Of a stretch of 64,000 nt of DNA, positions 11,503 through 23,560 are shown piece after piece. The stretch comes from Alisma plantago-aquatica. Taxonomy: Eukaryota; Streptophyta; Magnoliopsida; Alismatales; Alismataceae. The position numbers and the translations under genes are program-made. Positions within the stretch are counted from its first letter, which is position 1. Each line of letters starts with the position of its first letter. The stretch spans positions 524,332,803 through 524,396,802 of the forward strand of contig OY856409.1 of assembly GCA_963693085.1 (NCBI GenBank), in the 5' to 3' direction. The notes under the pieces were generated by a model. It did no database searches, was not told where the DNA came from, and saw nothing but the letters and a program-made list of their open reading frames with translations.

Positions 11503-14500
11503 TGTAAAAGAGTGAAATCACCCCTTTACTAAAAATTTGAAAAATCAAACATCCATTCCCAACATACTCAAACGGTATTTTGAAACGGGTGTAAAATTTT
11601 CAAATATTTATTTATATGGTATATAAAAGAGCATTGGAAAGTAGCAGAATAGAAATTACTGACTATATTCAATTTCATAAAAGATTATACAAGAATACAT
11701 CATTCTCCCTTTATGGTTTACATCAAGATACAAAATTAGGATCTAGATAGAAGGAAGTCTAACAACTACAATCTTGTCTCCTAAGAAATATCTCCATCAA
11801 CTAGGTCCAAGCCAAAAGCCGAGATCTTCTTGTCTTATCCATCATCTTGCTCAGCACCTAGGTGGTTGGAAAGGCACCCAGCAAAATGGAAAGGGAAGAA
11901 AAAGTATGTGTCACAAAAGTAGTCTAGGATAACAAGATAAGTAAAGCAAATAAAAACAGGCTAGGGTTCATTATAAGATGAAGACAACAAGAGTATGAGG
12001 CTATATATCAAAGAAATTTTCCATTAACAATCATATTAAAAAGGATTTTCATGTAAGATAATAATGTCTACCTAACTAAGTAGGGTTGAGGAACCTACTG
12101 AACCTCTAACCTATAGGTGAGGGGAGAATAAGACATTCACAGTCACCTACAATAATATGGGGAGAATAAATCATTCCCCAGGGTGAATAAGTACATGCCC
12201 TCTGTGGGTGGTTGTACATAAGTACCGCTACTTTAAATTAAATAGAACATAAATCTAAATGCTAGAAAAGTAGACATGGCAAGAATAATCATATGAATCA
12301 ATAAGCATGGCAGTGGGGCATAAGACCCAAGAAATATGAATCAATAATCTGAATTGAGGCACAAGTAATTAGGGTTTCAAGAAAAAAGAATTAGATTCAA
12401 TTAAGCCTCATTAGGCAAAAAGTAGGTGAAGGCATAAATATCCCAACTAAGGTGTTATACGCACATACCTCTTCCTTAGAGTCCTAGAAACCACTTTTTA
12501 GAACTTTTTAACGAGATCAGGGTCCACTTGTCCTAATACCATAACCATGTTCATGTATTAGAACTATATTCATTAAATACTTAAAACCCCAAAGCGACTA
12601 TCTTTTTCTACAAACCATCGAATTAGACCCTGAAACCATCACTATTGTCTTAGTTAAGTTGTTATGATCAAAATAACATATAATTTTATGTGTTTTGAAG
12701 ATATAGACTTTTTAAGGTATTTTTAGTGATTTTTAGTTAATTAAATCATTCCCAGAAATCACTTATTTGAAAATAGTTTTATTATACATAGGGGATTTTT
12801 ATGATTCCAAAACATACCTTACTTTTATTTTTCAACCAAGGAATTAATTTCTATGAATTATTTGATTCTGGCCAATGGGAAAATTTGAAGAAATCACAAT
12901 TCATTTTAATAGCAGAGTGAGAAAGAGGGAGAGGGAGTGCGGGCCTGCATCTCATCGACCTGGCCTAATTGGAGGGCAGCCCCATCAATGGTCAGAAGAT
13001 CTTGTTCAAGACCAAAACATCGTGACAAAAAGGCCATGATGTCCATAATGACAAAAAAGAAACAAAAGAGTGAGTGAAGGCATATTGGGAAAAACACGAG
13101 GCCTCATCTTTTTCCTTGCTTGTATTCCATGGGCACGAGCCACACAAGCAGTAGCTTGTAGGGAAATTGGATGAAACCCATATTGGCCACCAAACTCGAA
13201 ACCAAAATCCAGAAGTGAAGAGGGGGAAAGGTCAAACTCATCAAGGCCACCAATACGGGCGGAGAAGCACCAAGGACAGAGGAGGGGGTGCCACAATCCC
13301 TAAGTCCTCGACTGCTCACAGGAGGGTTACATAGAAACGAAAAGTGCAATTGGAAAGTGTGATGAGTTGCAAAGGTGATGGGGATGCTTGTGCATAGTTA
13401 TTTATAGGCAAGGAGGCGTGGGTTAGGGTTTTAGAATTCAGGGTGAAAGGGAGGCTTCGGCCAATTTGGGGATTTCTCGAATGTTCGTCAACATGTGAAA
13501 ACTATTGGGATAATTAGAAGAGGAATCTCGAGAGTACTTCAGAGCAACAAAAATCACTTGATTTCGCTAAGTATAGAGATATATATTAGGATTTGAAAAA
13601 TTGGAAATCTATTCCTTGTTTCCCAATCTAGACTGAGGTAGGAGACAAGCTCCCAGTCATCTGATTCTAGATCCAACGGTCGACGATCCGTGCAAAATCA
13701 CAATTGAATTTTTTATTCCTATTCAAACTCGACTAAAGTGACATGATATTAATTAATGATTTTCTCTTTCTTATTTTTAGGGATCAAACAATTTCCAAGT
13801 TGGATAAAAATTGACAACCTAACTAATTTTGAGGTGTATAATTTGAATATACAACCAGTTTTGCCTTTTGAGAACGTTTAATGGGTTAAATAATTCAAAA
13901 CTCATTTTCTCTTTTCTCCTTCATTTATGACTCTATGATTATCCAAATGTGGTAACATTTCACCCATGTGTCCCAAATAATGTCTTAGATATGATTTTGC
14001 CATTATTCGATCATGTTTGTGCCACTTATTTAATTACTTATCAAAATGAAGATTCTATACACTCTCTATCTCCTAAATAAACATGTATATTAAAGATTAT
14101 CCAAATTACATAAAAATTCATCTAAAGGCTATTTTTAATGTGTAGATCACGAATCTAAGATTAGTTTCCACTTTTGGAGTCATTTATTGTTTTATTTATA
14201 TTTTGAAGAAAATTCATCTTTTCTTTTCAAAATAAAAGAGATATAATTATTATTGTCCCAAAATTATGAAACTTGGCCTACAAGCCAAACCAAACCCAAG
14301 GAAAATGAATCTCAACTTATTTTTAACCAATTAGTGTTCCTTTTATGAATTTTATCCCATTATCCAATATTACCAATATTTCTCATATTAATTAATTCAA
14401 TATTACATTAACATGTTTAAAGCAACATTATTCATTCCTTTTTCTCTTCCTTGTTCCATAAGGCTAAGGAATGATCTAGAATGAATATATTTTATTAATA

Positions 14501-14698
14501 TGTCACATGAGTGGTAAATTTGCATATTATATCCTTATTAAAATAGTTACTGAGGTATTTGTGCATAAACCCATATGTTGGCATAAAAGGTGAACAAATG
14601 TCCACAAATTAAACATAAAGGCCAAAGAGGATAGAAATGAAAGGAAAAGATGGGAAAGAGGGTCAAAAGACAAAATGTCCAGGATTCGATATGTTACA
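11503..14698 (-). mobile_element. Gypsy family-1 LTR, right copy (5' LTR, 3.2 kb)
   Basis: Starts TGTAACATATCG on the minus strand at 14,698 and ends CTTTTACA at 11,503, followed by a perfect primer site. Pairs with 6,251-9,456. The five bases outside it (ATCCT) do not match those outside the left copy, so no simple target duplication remains. Open frames inside (12,906-13,349 and 14,527-14,849) are LTR sequence without recognisable domains. Confidence 0.8.
13399..13407 (-). promoter_or_regulatory. TATA box of family-1 LTR, right copy
   Basis: CTATAAATA on the minus strand in a context conserved with 8,160-8,168. Confidence 0.55.
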
Positions 14699-16919
14699 AT
14701 CCTTGTGTCTTTCATGGCCAACATCAACACAACCATCCTTATCAAACACATGTCCTAACCCTTTATCGGTTGAACAAGGCATCAGTCTCAAACCATGTGA
14801 TCGAAGAGAAGAATACATCATGATCAAAGACCATATCTCAACCAAGTGATCGAATAAGAATCACCATCATTTACTTGACCAAAGAGAACCAATCCTTACC
14901 ATGATTGAATAAAAACCCTAGGTCGAATGAAACCATCAATGCATGCGGCCGAAGGAATTAACCAAGTCAATCGGTCGAAGGGAATCACCACTTCCAAACA
15001 GTCAAAGGATACCAACCATCTTATGTGGATGAATAGGATCAAGGGTCTATGCGACCAAAACCAACAAAACCACTTCATTTGACCAAACTCAAACCAAACC
15101 TTCACAAGATGGTACACAACATGAACAACACCCAAGAGAGAGAAAACCACTAGAAAATCATGAGAAAGATAGATGATTAACAACATGTAACTGATCCCCC
15201 AAGAGGGATACAAAAGTTAGGGAAAACATCCTTCAAATCCTAAAAATATGTATCACATGTGACCAACACAAAAACCATGAATTGAGGGATAAACGTAAGA
15301 TCCAGCACATGAAAATAGAATCACAGCTCCACCTTAATCAAGGTAACCAAACCATAGACCAATATGACAAAAACCAAGGTTAAATTGCATGCCAAAACAT
15401 CATCTTTTACATCACTGAGATTTTTATGTTGGTGAATTAGGGTATAGGCAAGAAAGAAAGTCCATGTAAAATTAACATGGAAACACAATCCTAATTAAGG
15501 CATCATCATCGACATCAATTAACCACGTTCTAGTATAAGATGCATGTAATATGAAAGTTATATAATTGAGAGGGTAGAGAGTTATATAGCTCTCCTTAGA
15601 TGATGGTTGCACCACCTCCAAGAAAATCTCCAAAAGAAAGAAGGAAACCCTAGCTTTGATCTCCTCCACGACCAAGCTAGTCATCACCTCTAAAGAGAAG
15701 GAAAAACCTAGGTTAAAAGGTAAGAAAGAGAAGAAAAACCTCAAGGATGAAAAGAATAAGAAAGGGAGATAAAGGTAGAAGATCTTCATATCACTCAGGT
15801 ACTACCATGGAGAACCATGGATTCGACCTCTACGGGGAGAAGTCTTTCAAAAGACGAACATGAAAAATCAAGGATTCGACCAAGAGAAGAAAAAGAAGAT
15901 AGGGTTTGAGAGAAAATGAAATAAAGAGGTGGAATCACTTACCAAAGATCAAGGAACCACTAAAGATCACTAAGGAAGAGTAGGTCCAAGCTTGAATCAC
16001 CAAATGCAAGGGGTTCTCAGCCACCAAGAACCAAAGATGAGCTCCTTCACACCACCAAGAATACTAGGGCCAAGCACAAGATAGAAGAGAGAAGGAGGAA
16101 GGCTAAAAGAGATACTTGCATGTGTAGGAGAGAGGTTACATACTTAGGAGTATGAGAGAAGTGAAAATTGGGTTCGGTGTCAAGATATTAGGGCTTCTCA
16201 TGACACTTGTCCACCAAAGAACAAACATGCATCCAATAAAGCCATGCAAACCACTTAGATCATGAAAAAAAGAAACCATGCGACCTCCTATGGTCTTACA
16301 TGATCATCAGTCCAAGGAAACTCATGGGCACAAGGGACATGGTCACAGAGAAACCAAGCGACCCACTTCAAGCAACCAAAACCCTAGGTCAAGTGACCTA
16401 AGAGAAGGCTCTAAACTGAATCAACTGTTGGGATCTCAAAGCATCATCAAAACATCATGAGACCATAGAGAAAACATCAAGGATATCCAAGGATGGTCGC
16501 TAAAAACCAAAAACATCAAAATAGTCAATACAAAGGTCAACATCAACATATGGCATCAAGTCTAACCCTAGAAACTGCTCTCGACATATCATCACTTCTC
16601 TCCTCATCTAACAAAGAACAACCAGGCACCCAAGGCACCATAATCTCTCTCATGATGATAAGGTATCAAAGATACTCTCTAAATGTAACAAATTCCAAGG
16701 TAACCCCTCAACATGTGTAAATTGCAACTAGGTCCAAAAAAAGCACACATGGCTCAAACAACATCCAAACATGATGAAACTAAAACCACAAGCATGTCAC
16801 ATGGTGTTAACACATCTCAAGAGGTTATATTAAGGTTTAATCATCTTATTAAGCTACCACAAACACAATCAAGCATACCCAAGAACTAAGTTAGGTCAGG
16901 GGCCTTACAATAACCATGT
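14699..16919 (-). mobile_element. Head of another large gypsy LTR
   Basis: On the minus strand it starts TGTAAGGCCCCTGACC at 16,919. The first few hundred bases align in order with the LTR heads at 62,061 and 3,233, including the shared 'ttgaggggtta' landmark. Sequence to the right is unrelated copia leader, so this is an insertion edge. It may be the missing head of the LTR whose tail is 4,935-6,230. The 14,900-15,100 part holds recurring 'gtcgaa' words instead of AAACGGTC. No gene is supported. Confidence 0.55.
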
Positions 16920-16965
16920 TTCACATCCACCAACAAAACTAACTGTTCGAGCGACGCATGTAAAT

Positions 16966-17014
<49 letters not shown>

Positions 17015-17184
17015 ATGTATGTATATGTGTGTGTGCATGTGTATATATATATATATATAAGATTATGGGGTTGTCTGTGGAATTTAATCAGATATGCACA
17101 TTACCAATTTAATATTTGTATTGTATGCAATAAAAATAAATCTGATCATATCAATTTAGATCCAGATACACCATAAATTGGCGT
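16920..17184 (-). mobile_element. Copia leader fragment
   Basis: Matches 50,800-50,990, the leader upstream of the copia gag, but is cut at 16,919 by a gypsy LTR. It includes an expanded AT microsatellite absent from the other copy. Confidence 0.65.
16969..17059. repeat. AT/GT microsatellite
   Basis: About twenty AT dinucleotides, then GTAT and GTGT units, then about ten more AT units. Confidence 0.95.
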
Positions 17185-17197
17185 GGATATGATATCA
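17185..17197 (-). other. Degenerate copia primer binding site
   Basis: Minus strand reads TGATATCATATCC one base after the LTR end CCCTACA; it matches the tRNA-Met site TGGTATCAGAGCC at 10 of 13 positions. Confidence 0.6.
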
Positions 17198-17198
17198 C

Positions 17199-19278
17199 TG
17201 TAGGGAAATTGGGACGACAGATAAGGTAGCGGAAACAAAAATTTAAAGCTCGATTCCCCTAGACAACAAGATCGTGTCAATAACAATGTATCTAGGAAGG
17301 AAAGGTTGCAATGTTATACCTAGTCCTAGAGCAGGACCAGCGACATTACCCTTGCAGTAGCATTGGCTTCTTCTTTAGGCAATAACACGCTCCTTTAGTA
17401 GAAATAGCACTCAGTCAGTCGTATCCACCGACCTCTTGGTGTAGCACCACAGACAGAGGTTGATGATGTCCTCCGAGCAGCAGACAGTGGCCTCCCACCT
17501 CTAGAGTAGTCCATGTCGACCACTAAGAACTCCACATTGCACTGCCAGAGCCAACGGGAAAGAGTTGTTCCTTTCAAGAGTGAACCTATCAGAGTTGATA
17601 CGATCTCCCACAATTGTCTCTCCCTTTCTATCCCTCCCTTTATCTGGTAGGACTTGCTTGGGCTTTCTATTGGTTACCACAAGCAGAGAGGACAACAATT
17701 GTTAGAGCAATTGTTGTATTCTGAGAAGCCCCCAATACCCCTCTATTTATTGGAGAGGCTAGGGTCAGGGTTCTCGATCCTTCCGGGAGTCAAAAGAATT
17801 GAATTCACAAATTTTTGGAAACTTCAGAGAGGTATACGATCGATTCACATGTCCAACCAATCGGATGGCATGGTGAACCGGTTGGTTCACTCCATGAACT
17901 GGTCGTTTTCAAAGTTTCATGTTCTAAATCAAATTGGTAATCAATGCATGATCAATGCTAAGCATGGAATCAACATCAATCCTTATTTCAATCAAATTGG
18001 CAATCGAAAAAGTCAATCCAAATAATGAACCTATTGGTTCACATCGTGAAACAATCATTTCACAAGTGAAATGTTCATTTCACTTGTCTAGTTTAGGAAA
18101 AGTTCAACCAATATTGATTCCAATTGACCTGACACTCCAACTGATTGGTTCAACACTTGAACCGATCAGTTCAGAGTCCATTCAGTCAATTTTGAACCTT
18201 AGTTATTTAATTGAATACCTAAACACCTTCAGTAATAAATCTAAACATCATTCATGAATATACTCCTTTCGTCCAAGTGTATCTGATGTGCGTGATCCTA
18301 TAGGTCTAGAATTACGTTAGCAATGAATGTCCATAACTAATTATGGCATCAGAAGCAAAGAGTGGCATCTAGAAAGACATCATTACTACCTAAGTAATTT
18401 GGAGATTTGGAGAACAACTTCAACCTACAATATGTTATTAGTGTTATCGTGATCAGATAGTTCCTTTGTCTCTGATACCCAGATGGAACTCGAGCCATGA
18501 AATTGTCATCCTCTCAACATTCAATTCATGTTCCCTGAACTAGAGCAGACTGTCTGAGATGCACATGAGCTCATATATCACATATTGATCACATGAGTAC
18601 ATCATACATTTCTCAATCTCTCTTATTAAGAGGCCATGGATATCAATCTCCTATAGGAGGGACAAATCCAATCTACATCACTCACACTCAATCCCCATGT
18701 GTCACAATTCACCCAATCATCACTGTTATGGAAACCCTTATTTAGGATCACATCAGATGATGTCAAAGTACATGAATGACATGTGATGAATGTAATGACT
18801 TAAGGTCTAAGAACCAAAATCACCACTTATCACTATGAGAGTTGATTTTGACTACCATTCCATGGTCTCCATGTATCACTCTCATGGTGGGTCTATTTGA
18901 TACATTGTTCTCTAACATGTACATGTGTGCTTGACTAGATATCACATATCATGAATAATGAAATTTTGTCATCAGTCAACACACACTCTAGTCTTATGTA
19001 TTACTATCATCTATTTTTATTCCATAGTAATATATGTCTAGGGATATAACAAGAATGTATGTACTCTTATCATACATATGATCTTATCATTTAGGTCCTC
19101 AACCTGAAGACATAGGTCATCAAATAACATCATTATTTAGACATCTACTATGTATGTGTCATCATCTCATGACTCAGCAAACATAATAGATGGAATTACC
19201 TTTATTATTATTAAATTAGGTATATAATTTCACATTGTAATCAACATATGATTGACTCTTAGGGTATACATACCAACA
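17199..19278 (-). mobile_element. Ty1/copia LTR, 5' copy with leader stub
   Basis: Minus-strand start TGTTGGTATGTATACCC at 19,278 and end CCCTACA at 17,199; 2.08 kb. It matches, in order, the split LTR 46,334-45,130 plus 22,842-21,800 (for example the block at 18,180-18,500 with 45,230-45,600, and 17,210-17,300 with 21,810-21,900). It is followed by primer site and leader on the minus strand, so it is a 5' LTR. Small frames within (17,395-18,257) are non-coding. Confidence 0.8.
17743..17752 (-). promoter_or_regulatory. Weakened TATA element of copia LTR
   Basis: Minus strand CAATAAATAG, at the same place as the strong TATA box at 22,360 in the other LTR copy. Confidence 0.4.
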
Positions 19279-19542
19279 CATGTACATCACCACTACAGTG
19301 TAATGGGTAAGAGAGGATAAGGTGGGATGGATCAATATTTTCCTTCCTAATAATGAGAGAATATTACCGTTCCATATCACAATCTTATTTTTAATGTTGT
19401 CAAGTAGAAAATCAAAATGGTGTATCTTATGACATCCTTTCACGACTAGAATTTTGAGGTAGATGAAGTGATCCCAAGTTGTTTTCAATTGTAGGTCCAT
19501 GGATATCCTCTGAATGTCAACAATTTCATTGAAATCTATCAT
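19279..19542 (-). pseudogene. LINE ORF2 thumb/connection region, degenerate
   Basis: The translation has the LINE post-palm pattern LLDNIKNKIVIWNGNILSL followed by GRKILI, where the family usually has a leucine-rich segment, W-G-K-LS, and GR-LI. It lies directly downstream of the YVDD motif, as expected. The open frame runs past 19,279 into the copia LTR, which is not part of the protein. No function is expected. Confidence 0.75.
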
Positions 19543-19639
19543 GAATCCTGACTTTGACTGATATACTATATGTCCATATGCAAGTTGGAACTCTAGAAAT
19601 CTCCTATTTAAGTATTGAAGGAAGGCAGACTAGTCCCAG

Positions 19640-19932
19640 GTGAAGAGAAGGGGATCATCAACATAAAGTACAATAGGTGGAGCAAGTCATTTACCTCTAG
19701 TTTGTTATCTATCAAGCAAGGCAGGTGAAATATCTAAGTTTAACCTTCGGCTAAGTGGTTCAATAAGCAAGATGAACAGAGCAGGAGATATTGAATTGCC
19801 TTGTTTTAAACCCTTAAAACATTGGAAGAAACCATTAGACACCCCACTAATGGAAACAACATTCCATGATCTAGAAAGAAGACTCAAAAATAGGTCCACC
19901 AAATAGTTTACCATAATAAACTTAACCAACAC
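19640..19932 (-). pseudogene. LINE reverse transcriptase palm, degenerate
   Basis: Contains GFFQCFKGLKQGNSISPALF, the LINE signature usually read as (R/K)QGDPLSP-LF, with the aspartate of QGD replaced by asparagine. About 180 bases downstream, at 19,654-19,665, the minus strand encodes YVDD, the catalytic motif (commonly FADD or YADD in LINEs). A stop separates the two. The enzyme would have copied LINE RNA into DNA at a nicked target; this copy cannot. Confidence 0.85.
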
Positions 19933-20198
19933 TAGTATGAGAAAATTCCAATTAACTAGATCATAAGCTCTAGTTAGATCATATTCAGAGAAAATGTTCT
20001 TGATAACCTACCCTTATTTAATGTCACAAGGCTAATATTTTTCATAATATATCTTCCTTTTAAAAAGGCACCCTCTTCATGTGAGATCATCATCGGGAGC
20101 AAACATGTCAGCCTATTACTTAGGATTCTTGAAATAATTTACAATGAAACATTTTCAACTAAAATAGGTCAGAATTACTTTTCTAGTCTACTTGATTT

Positions 20199-20640
20199 TT
20201 ACACCTTACGAATCATGATCAACCTACATGTCATCATGCTTCTATGAGCCATACCCCCTTTGAACAAGTGCTCCATCAGCACAAGAAAGTTTGTTCTAAT
20301 GGTTTTCCATGTAGACAAAAATAATTTCACTTTAAAACCATCTGGGCTCAGCATCAAGGAGGAGTATGTTTGCTTCAAAGTTGACATTATTTCTTATTCA
20401 TAGGGTAATGCAAGCAAGTTCATATTATCATATATAGAAAGAGATGGTTGAATCAAATACAAGAAAAGATAATGTATAGATTCATCATAAGACCTAGGAT
20501 CATTTAAGATATCAGCAAAGAACTTTTCTACATGATCTACGATCAGTTGTGGATTCATAATCATAGTGCCATCATGCAAATTTATCTGGTATAAGGTGTT
20601 TATTTTCCTCCTTTCTTTGAAAACAGTGTGATAGAATCGA
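20199..20640 (-). pseudogene. LINE ORF2 between endonuclease and RT palm, degenerate
   Basis: Two overlapping open pieces. One (20,579-20,394) has the G-x-x-x-x-x-P-x-x-I-x-x-H-x-x-x-F-F spacing seen in LINE linker regions. The other (20,387-20,199) contains SPDGF, the LINE 'GPDGF' motif at the start of the reverse transcriptase, followed by W-K-T-I and a G-x-M/L pattern. Assignment rests on order and motif. Confidence 0.7.
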
Positions 20641-20824
20641 GTATTCCTTTCCCAATCATCAAGTCAAGGTATATATATATTTTCCTTCTACAAGATCTCC
20701 TCCTAGCTAAGGATCTCATCTAGATCTCATTCGCTTTAAGAAGTAATCACTATGCCATATGGGAAGGTTGATTGTCCAATTGTATTTGCAAAGTGTGAAT
20801 GACGTCTTCTGAATAACTTCTCTT

Positions 20825-21210
20825 TTAGGTGATGCTACCAAAGACCGACTTGTTCCACATTCTCAAGATTTGACACATGTGTTTCATCTTGGCAAAGAAA
20901 GAAAATGTTAGGTCTTGTAGAACCTCCATGGACCAACCATCATAAATTACCTCAATACAGGTGGGATGAGAGAGCCAAACCTTCAAGAAAGAAAACGGAT
21001 AGGTATTTGGGGAAGAAATAGACTCACCAATCCTCACGAGGAGTGGGAAGTAATATGAGACCCTATAATGGGTAAGATGTTCCATCCTTATATATGAAGC
21101 ATGGGCCAACTTGTTGTTGTTCATGAATCCTCTATCCAAATGCTCCCAAGTTATTGATGTACCCCATTTCTTATGTACGCATGTGAATTAGTTGCCTTTA
21201 AATGATATTT
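20825..21210 (-). pseudogene. LINE endonuclease C-terminus and linker, degenerate
   Basis: Near 21,200 the minus strand encodes LNLIEISFKGN and F-T-x-x-HK, then WEHLDRGFMNNN, matching the LINE endonuclease end (F-T-W-x-N ... LDR-L-N). YPFSFLKVWLSHP and MWNKSVFGSI follow, equivalent to the F-F-x-x-W-x-x-H and L-x-x-WNK-x-FG-I linker motifs. The catalytic H of 'SDH' is not visible. Confidence 0.8.
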
Positions 21211-21240
21211 CTATCAAATTGAGGTCAGTCACCCAAAGAT

Positions 21241-21799
21241 TGAAATGCAACATAGTTTGTCTATCAAGATCTACCTCTCACTGAATTTAAGCCTCTTAAA
21301 ACCATCCAAACATTGCCACCAATCAGAACATACATGTAACTCAATGGTAATCAGATGTCTCTCCTCTCATAGTCCTACAATTGGTATAAACAATAGTCAC
21401 CAACGATCTACCACCCAGACTATCCGTCAATTGTATTGTAAGATGTTGTTGATGTGCGGGGAATATGTTTGGGTTGAGAGAGGAGTCTACTAACATGTGG
21501 AAAAAAAAGGAAGTGTCATCATCAAGCTATCATCCCATGTCGCAATAACTCCCACTTTGTTGTAGGGATTTCCTCCTTCTACTTCTATAATCTTACTTCG
21601 GCCCCTTTGGGAATCATACCCATATAACTCCCTTAAATAGATATCTCCAAAATGATTTCCCATCAAGTCTCGTGATTGTATCCTTCTTGATTCATTCCTA
21701 TGAAATTCGTCACACCCTCATTATTTATGTCTATGTATGATGATATTGACTCTAACCAATATCTTGTTGTGTCATACATGCTCCCTCTAAAAATGATCC
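21241..21799. other. Unassigned spacer between LINE and copia LTR
   Basis: Probably decayed LINE at its left edge. I recognise nothing beyond that; small frames on both strands at 21,245-21,493 and 21,663-21,881 have no family features. Confidence 0.3.
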
Positions 21800-22359
21800 T
21801 ATTGGGTAATAGGGGAGGCAGAAAAGGCAGCGGAAACAAAAATGTTCTCCTCCCCAAACCCAGAACAAGGAAATGCGTCAATGTCTATACAATAGGAAAG
21901 GATGGTTTGTGGAATCATGCCTTGTCCCGAGGTTTGCTCGGCGACAATACCTCGCGGCTTGCACAGTCTTCACCTCTGATCTTGGATGGTGTCTGTGCAT
22001 CTCCTGGTCGCACCGGGACTGACGACTCCTGGTCTCACTGGGACTGTCGGGATTGACAGCTGTCCTCCTAAGCGGAAAACACCTCCCGCCTCTGAAGTAG
22101 TCCACACGGACCACCTGGAACTCCAATATCCTTGTCTCACAAGGAATTAGAAGGAGTCGCACCCTCCTGTCAGCGTACTAGTCGCCGACACACTCTCCTG
22201 CCACCAGTTGCAACTGCAGTTGTCTTTCCCTTGTTGTGCCTCCCTTATCAGGTAGCACTTCCTCGGGCTCTCTCTTAATTACCAAAACTAGATAGAACGA
22301 CAACTTCACAGAGCAACTGGTTGCACTGAGTTGTACTTTGAGTAGCCCCCAATACCCCC

Positions 22360-22369
22360 TATATATAGG
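22360..22369 (-). promoter_or_regulatory. TATA box of copia LTR
   Basis: Minus strand CTATATATAG within a short GC-richer context that is conserved in the other copy at 17,743. Confidence 0.55.
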
Positions 22370-22459
22370 AGGGTCATGGGACAGGGTTCTCCATCCCGGG
22401 CAATGCGGGACTAAAAGCAGGAATAGAAGGGTTCGAGATTTTCCACAAAACAACCAACT

Positions 22460-22840
22460 CGCAACCTGAACCGATCGTTTCACAACTGAAACGGTTGGTT
22501 GGGGACCTGAACCGGTCGGTTGACACCTCAACCGATCAGTTGGGACCCATGAGCCGATCGGTTCACTTCTGAATCGGTCAGTTCGTGATCCTGATCAGTT
22601 CTCGATTGACTTTTCATCTTTTGTTTCTAATTGGTATCAAATACCAATCCTTGTTCCAATCAAATTGGGCAAGTGAAATGAAAGGAAAATTCTCACCAAT
22701 CCTACTTTCCCAACTTGCTCGGTTGCAATAGTTGAACAGATCGTTTCAACACTTGAAGTGATTGTTTCACCCTATCCATGAGCGGATCGACTCAACACTT
22801 TAGCCGACCGGTTCACCAAGTTCATTCGATCAGTTCATCA
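22460..22840. repeat. Cluster of AACCGATCGGTT-type palindromes in copia LTR
   Basis: About ten variants of ACCGATCGGTT, ACCGGTCGGTT and similar words, most followed by CAC or GAC. Similar clusters lie at 17,830-18,190, 45,130-45,150 and in the leader at 50,399-50,580. The 12-base word is a perfect palindrome. Confidence 0.8.
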
Positions 22841-22842
22841 CA
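22840..22842. repeat. Target-site duplication ACA, left copy
   Basis: ACA immediately left of the CACTAC terminus; the same three bases follow the right terminus at 45,127-45,129. Three-base duplications are the rule for CACTA elements. Confidence 0.85.
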
Positions 22843-23035
22843 CACTACAAAAAAGATGGTTGTTAACTACAATTTTTCTAATTACATATAATTTCTATGT
22901 AGTTGAATCCCTAGTTAGCTACAAATTTAAAAATTATAAATAAAATAAGTATAGTTAACTCAATTCATAAGACATAGCTACACTTATCCTCTTCATGTCT
23001 TAAATGTATTAACTAATTATAACTAAATGAGAACT
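22843..23035. repeat. Left terminal inverted repeat and subterminal repeats of the CACTA element
   Basis: CACTAC terminus followed by scattered GTTAACTAC, TAGTTAGCTAC, ATAGTTAACT and ATAGCTACA words in both orientations, likely transposase-binding repeats by analogy with known CACTA elements. Confidence 0.75.
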
Positions 23036-23159
23036 TTTTAAAATAAAATCAAACTTCATATTTCATTGAAATTTTGCCTGATCCTTCCGCGCACAATATT
23101 CCCACTCGATAAAAATTACACTCCCAATTGCCCGCAAGTTCTCCCACTCCGCCGTGCAG

Positions 23160-23560
23160 AATCCCTCCAGGCAACCACCCGTCATTCTGCCCGAAACGGA
23201 TCGCTCCCCATGTGCAATCCTTGATCACTAGCCGTACAATCCGTTGGTTGTTGCCAAGCATAGTCTGACCTCGCCGGCTGGGTTTCTTCTCTTCAACACC
23301 GCCGCACAACAGCCTGAGGGCACATCATCACTCCAGTGTCACCGTCCAACAGCCCAAGGGCACAATCCCTCCATTGTGGCCTCCCCACGTGCAATCCCTA
23401 ATCTCTCGCCGCGCAATCTGCTCGTCGTTGCCAAGATCGTCTGAGCTCATCGGGTTTCTGCTCTTCAACGCCACCGTACAGCAGCCTGAGGGCACGAATC
23501 GCTTCCCAATAGCCCGAAGGAACAGTCCCTCCATCATCACCACCAACAGTAGAGCATCCG
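23160..23560. repeat. Diverged tandem duplication of about 180 bp
   Basis: The block 23,160-23,323 recurs at 23,351-23,497: both contain 'caatcc' words, a 'gttgttgccaag'/'cgttgccaag' segment and 'cagcctgagggcac'. A third partial copy follows to about 23,540. GC-richer than its surroundings. Both strands have short open frames (for example 23,049-23,309 minus), but the copies shift frame relative to each other, so coding is not supported. Confidence 0.6.

Larger units (their letters stand above)
19279..21240 (-). mobile_element. L1-type LINE fragment, 5' truncated and decayed
   Basis: Successive minus-strand pieces follow the order of a plant LINE ORF2: end of the endonuclease domain and linker (about 21,210-20,825), start of reverse transcriptase (20,390-20,199), the palm motifs (19,932-19,640), and the thumb (19,542-19,279). 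The frame is broken by many stops and shifts. The 3' end and poly-A are missing because the copia LTR adjoins at 19,278. Confidence 0.8.
21800..22842 (-). mobile_element. Ty1/copia 3' LTR, distal half (left of the CACTA insertion)
   Basis: Aligns with 17,199 to about 18,150 of the intact LTR. It ends at 22,842 in ACA, which is repeated directly after the CACTA element at 45,127-45,129, where the second half of the LTR resumes. Together the halves are about 2.25 kb. Confidence 0.8.

Noticed and set aside
13006..13349. Overlapping minus frames of 81-96 codons
   Set aside because: Same LTR region as above, three mutually overlapping frames, none conserved with the copy at 7,664-8,122.
16969..17059. 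Possible origin or matrix-attachment region at the AT tract
   Set aside because: It is a plain dinucleotide microsatellite and absent from the homologous leader at 50,860.
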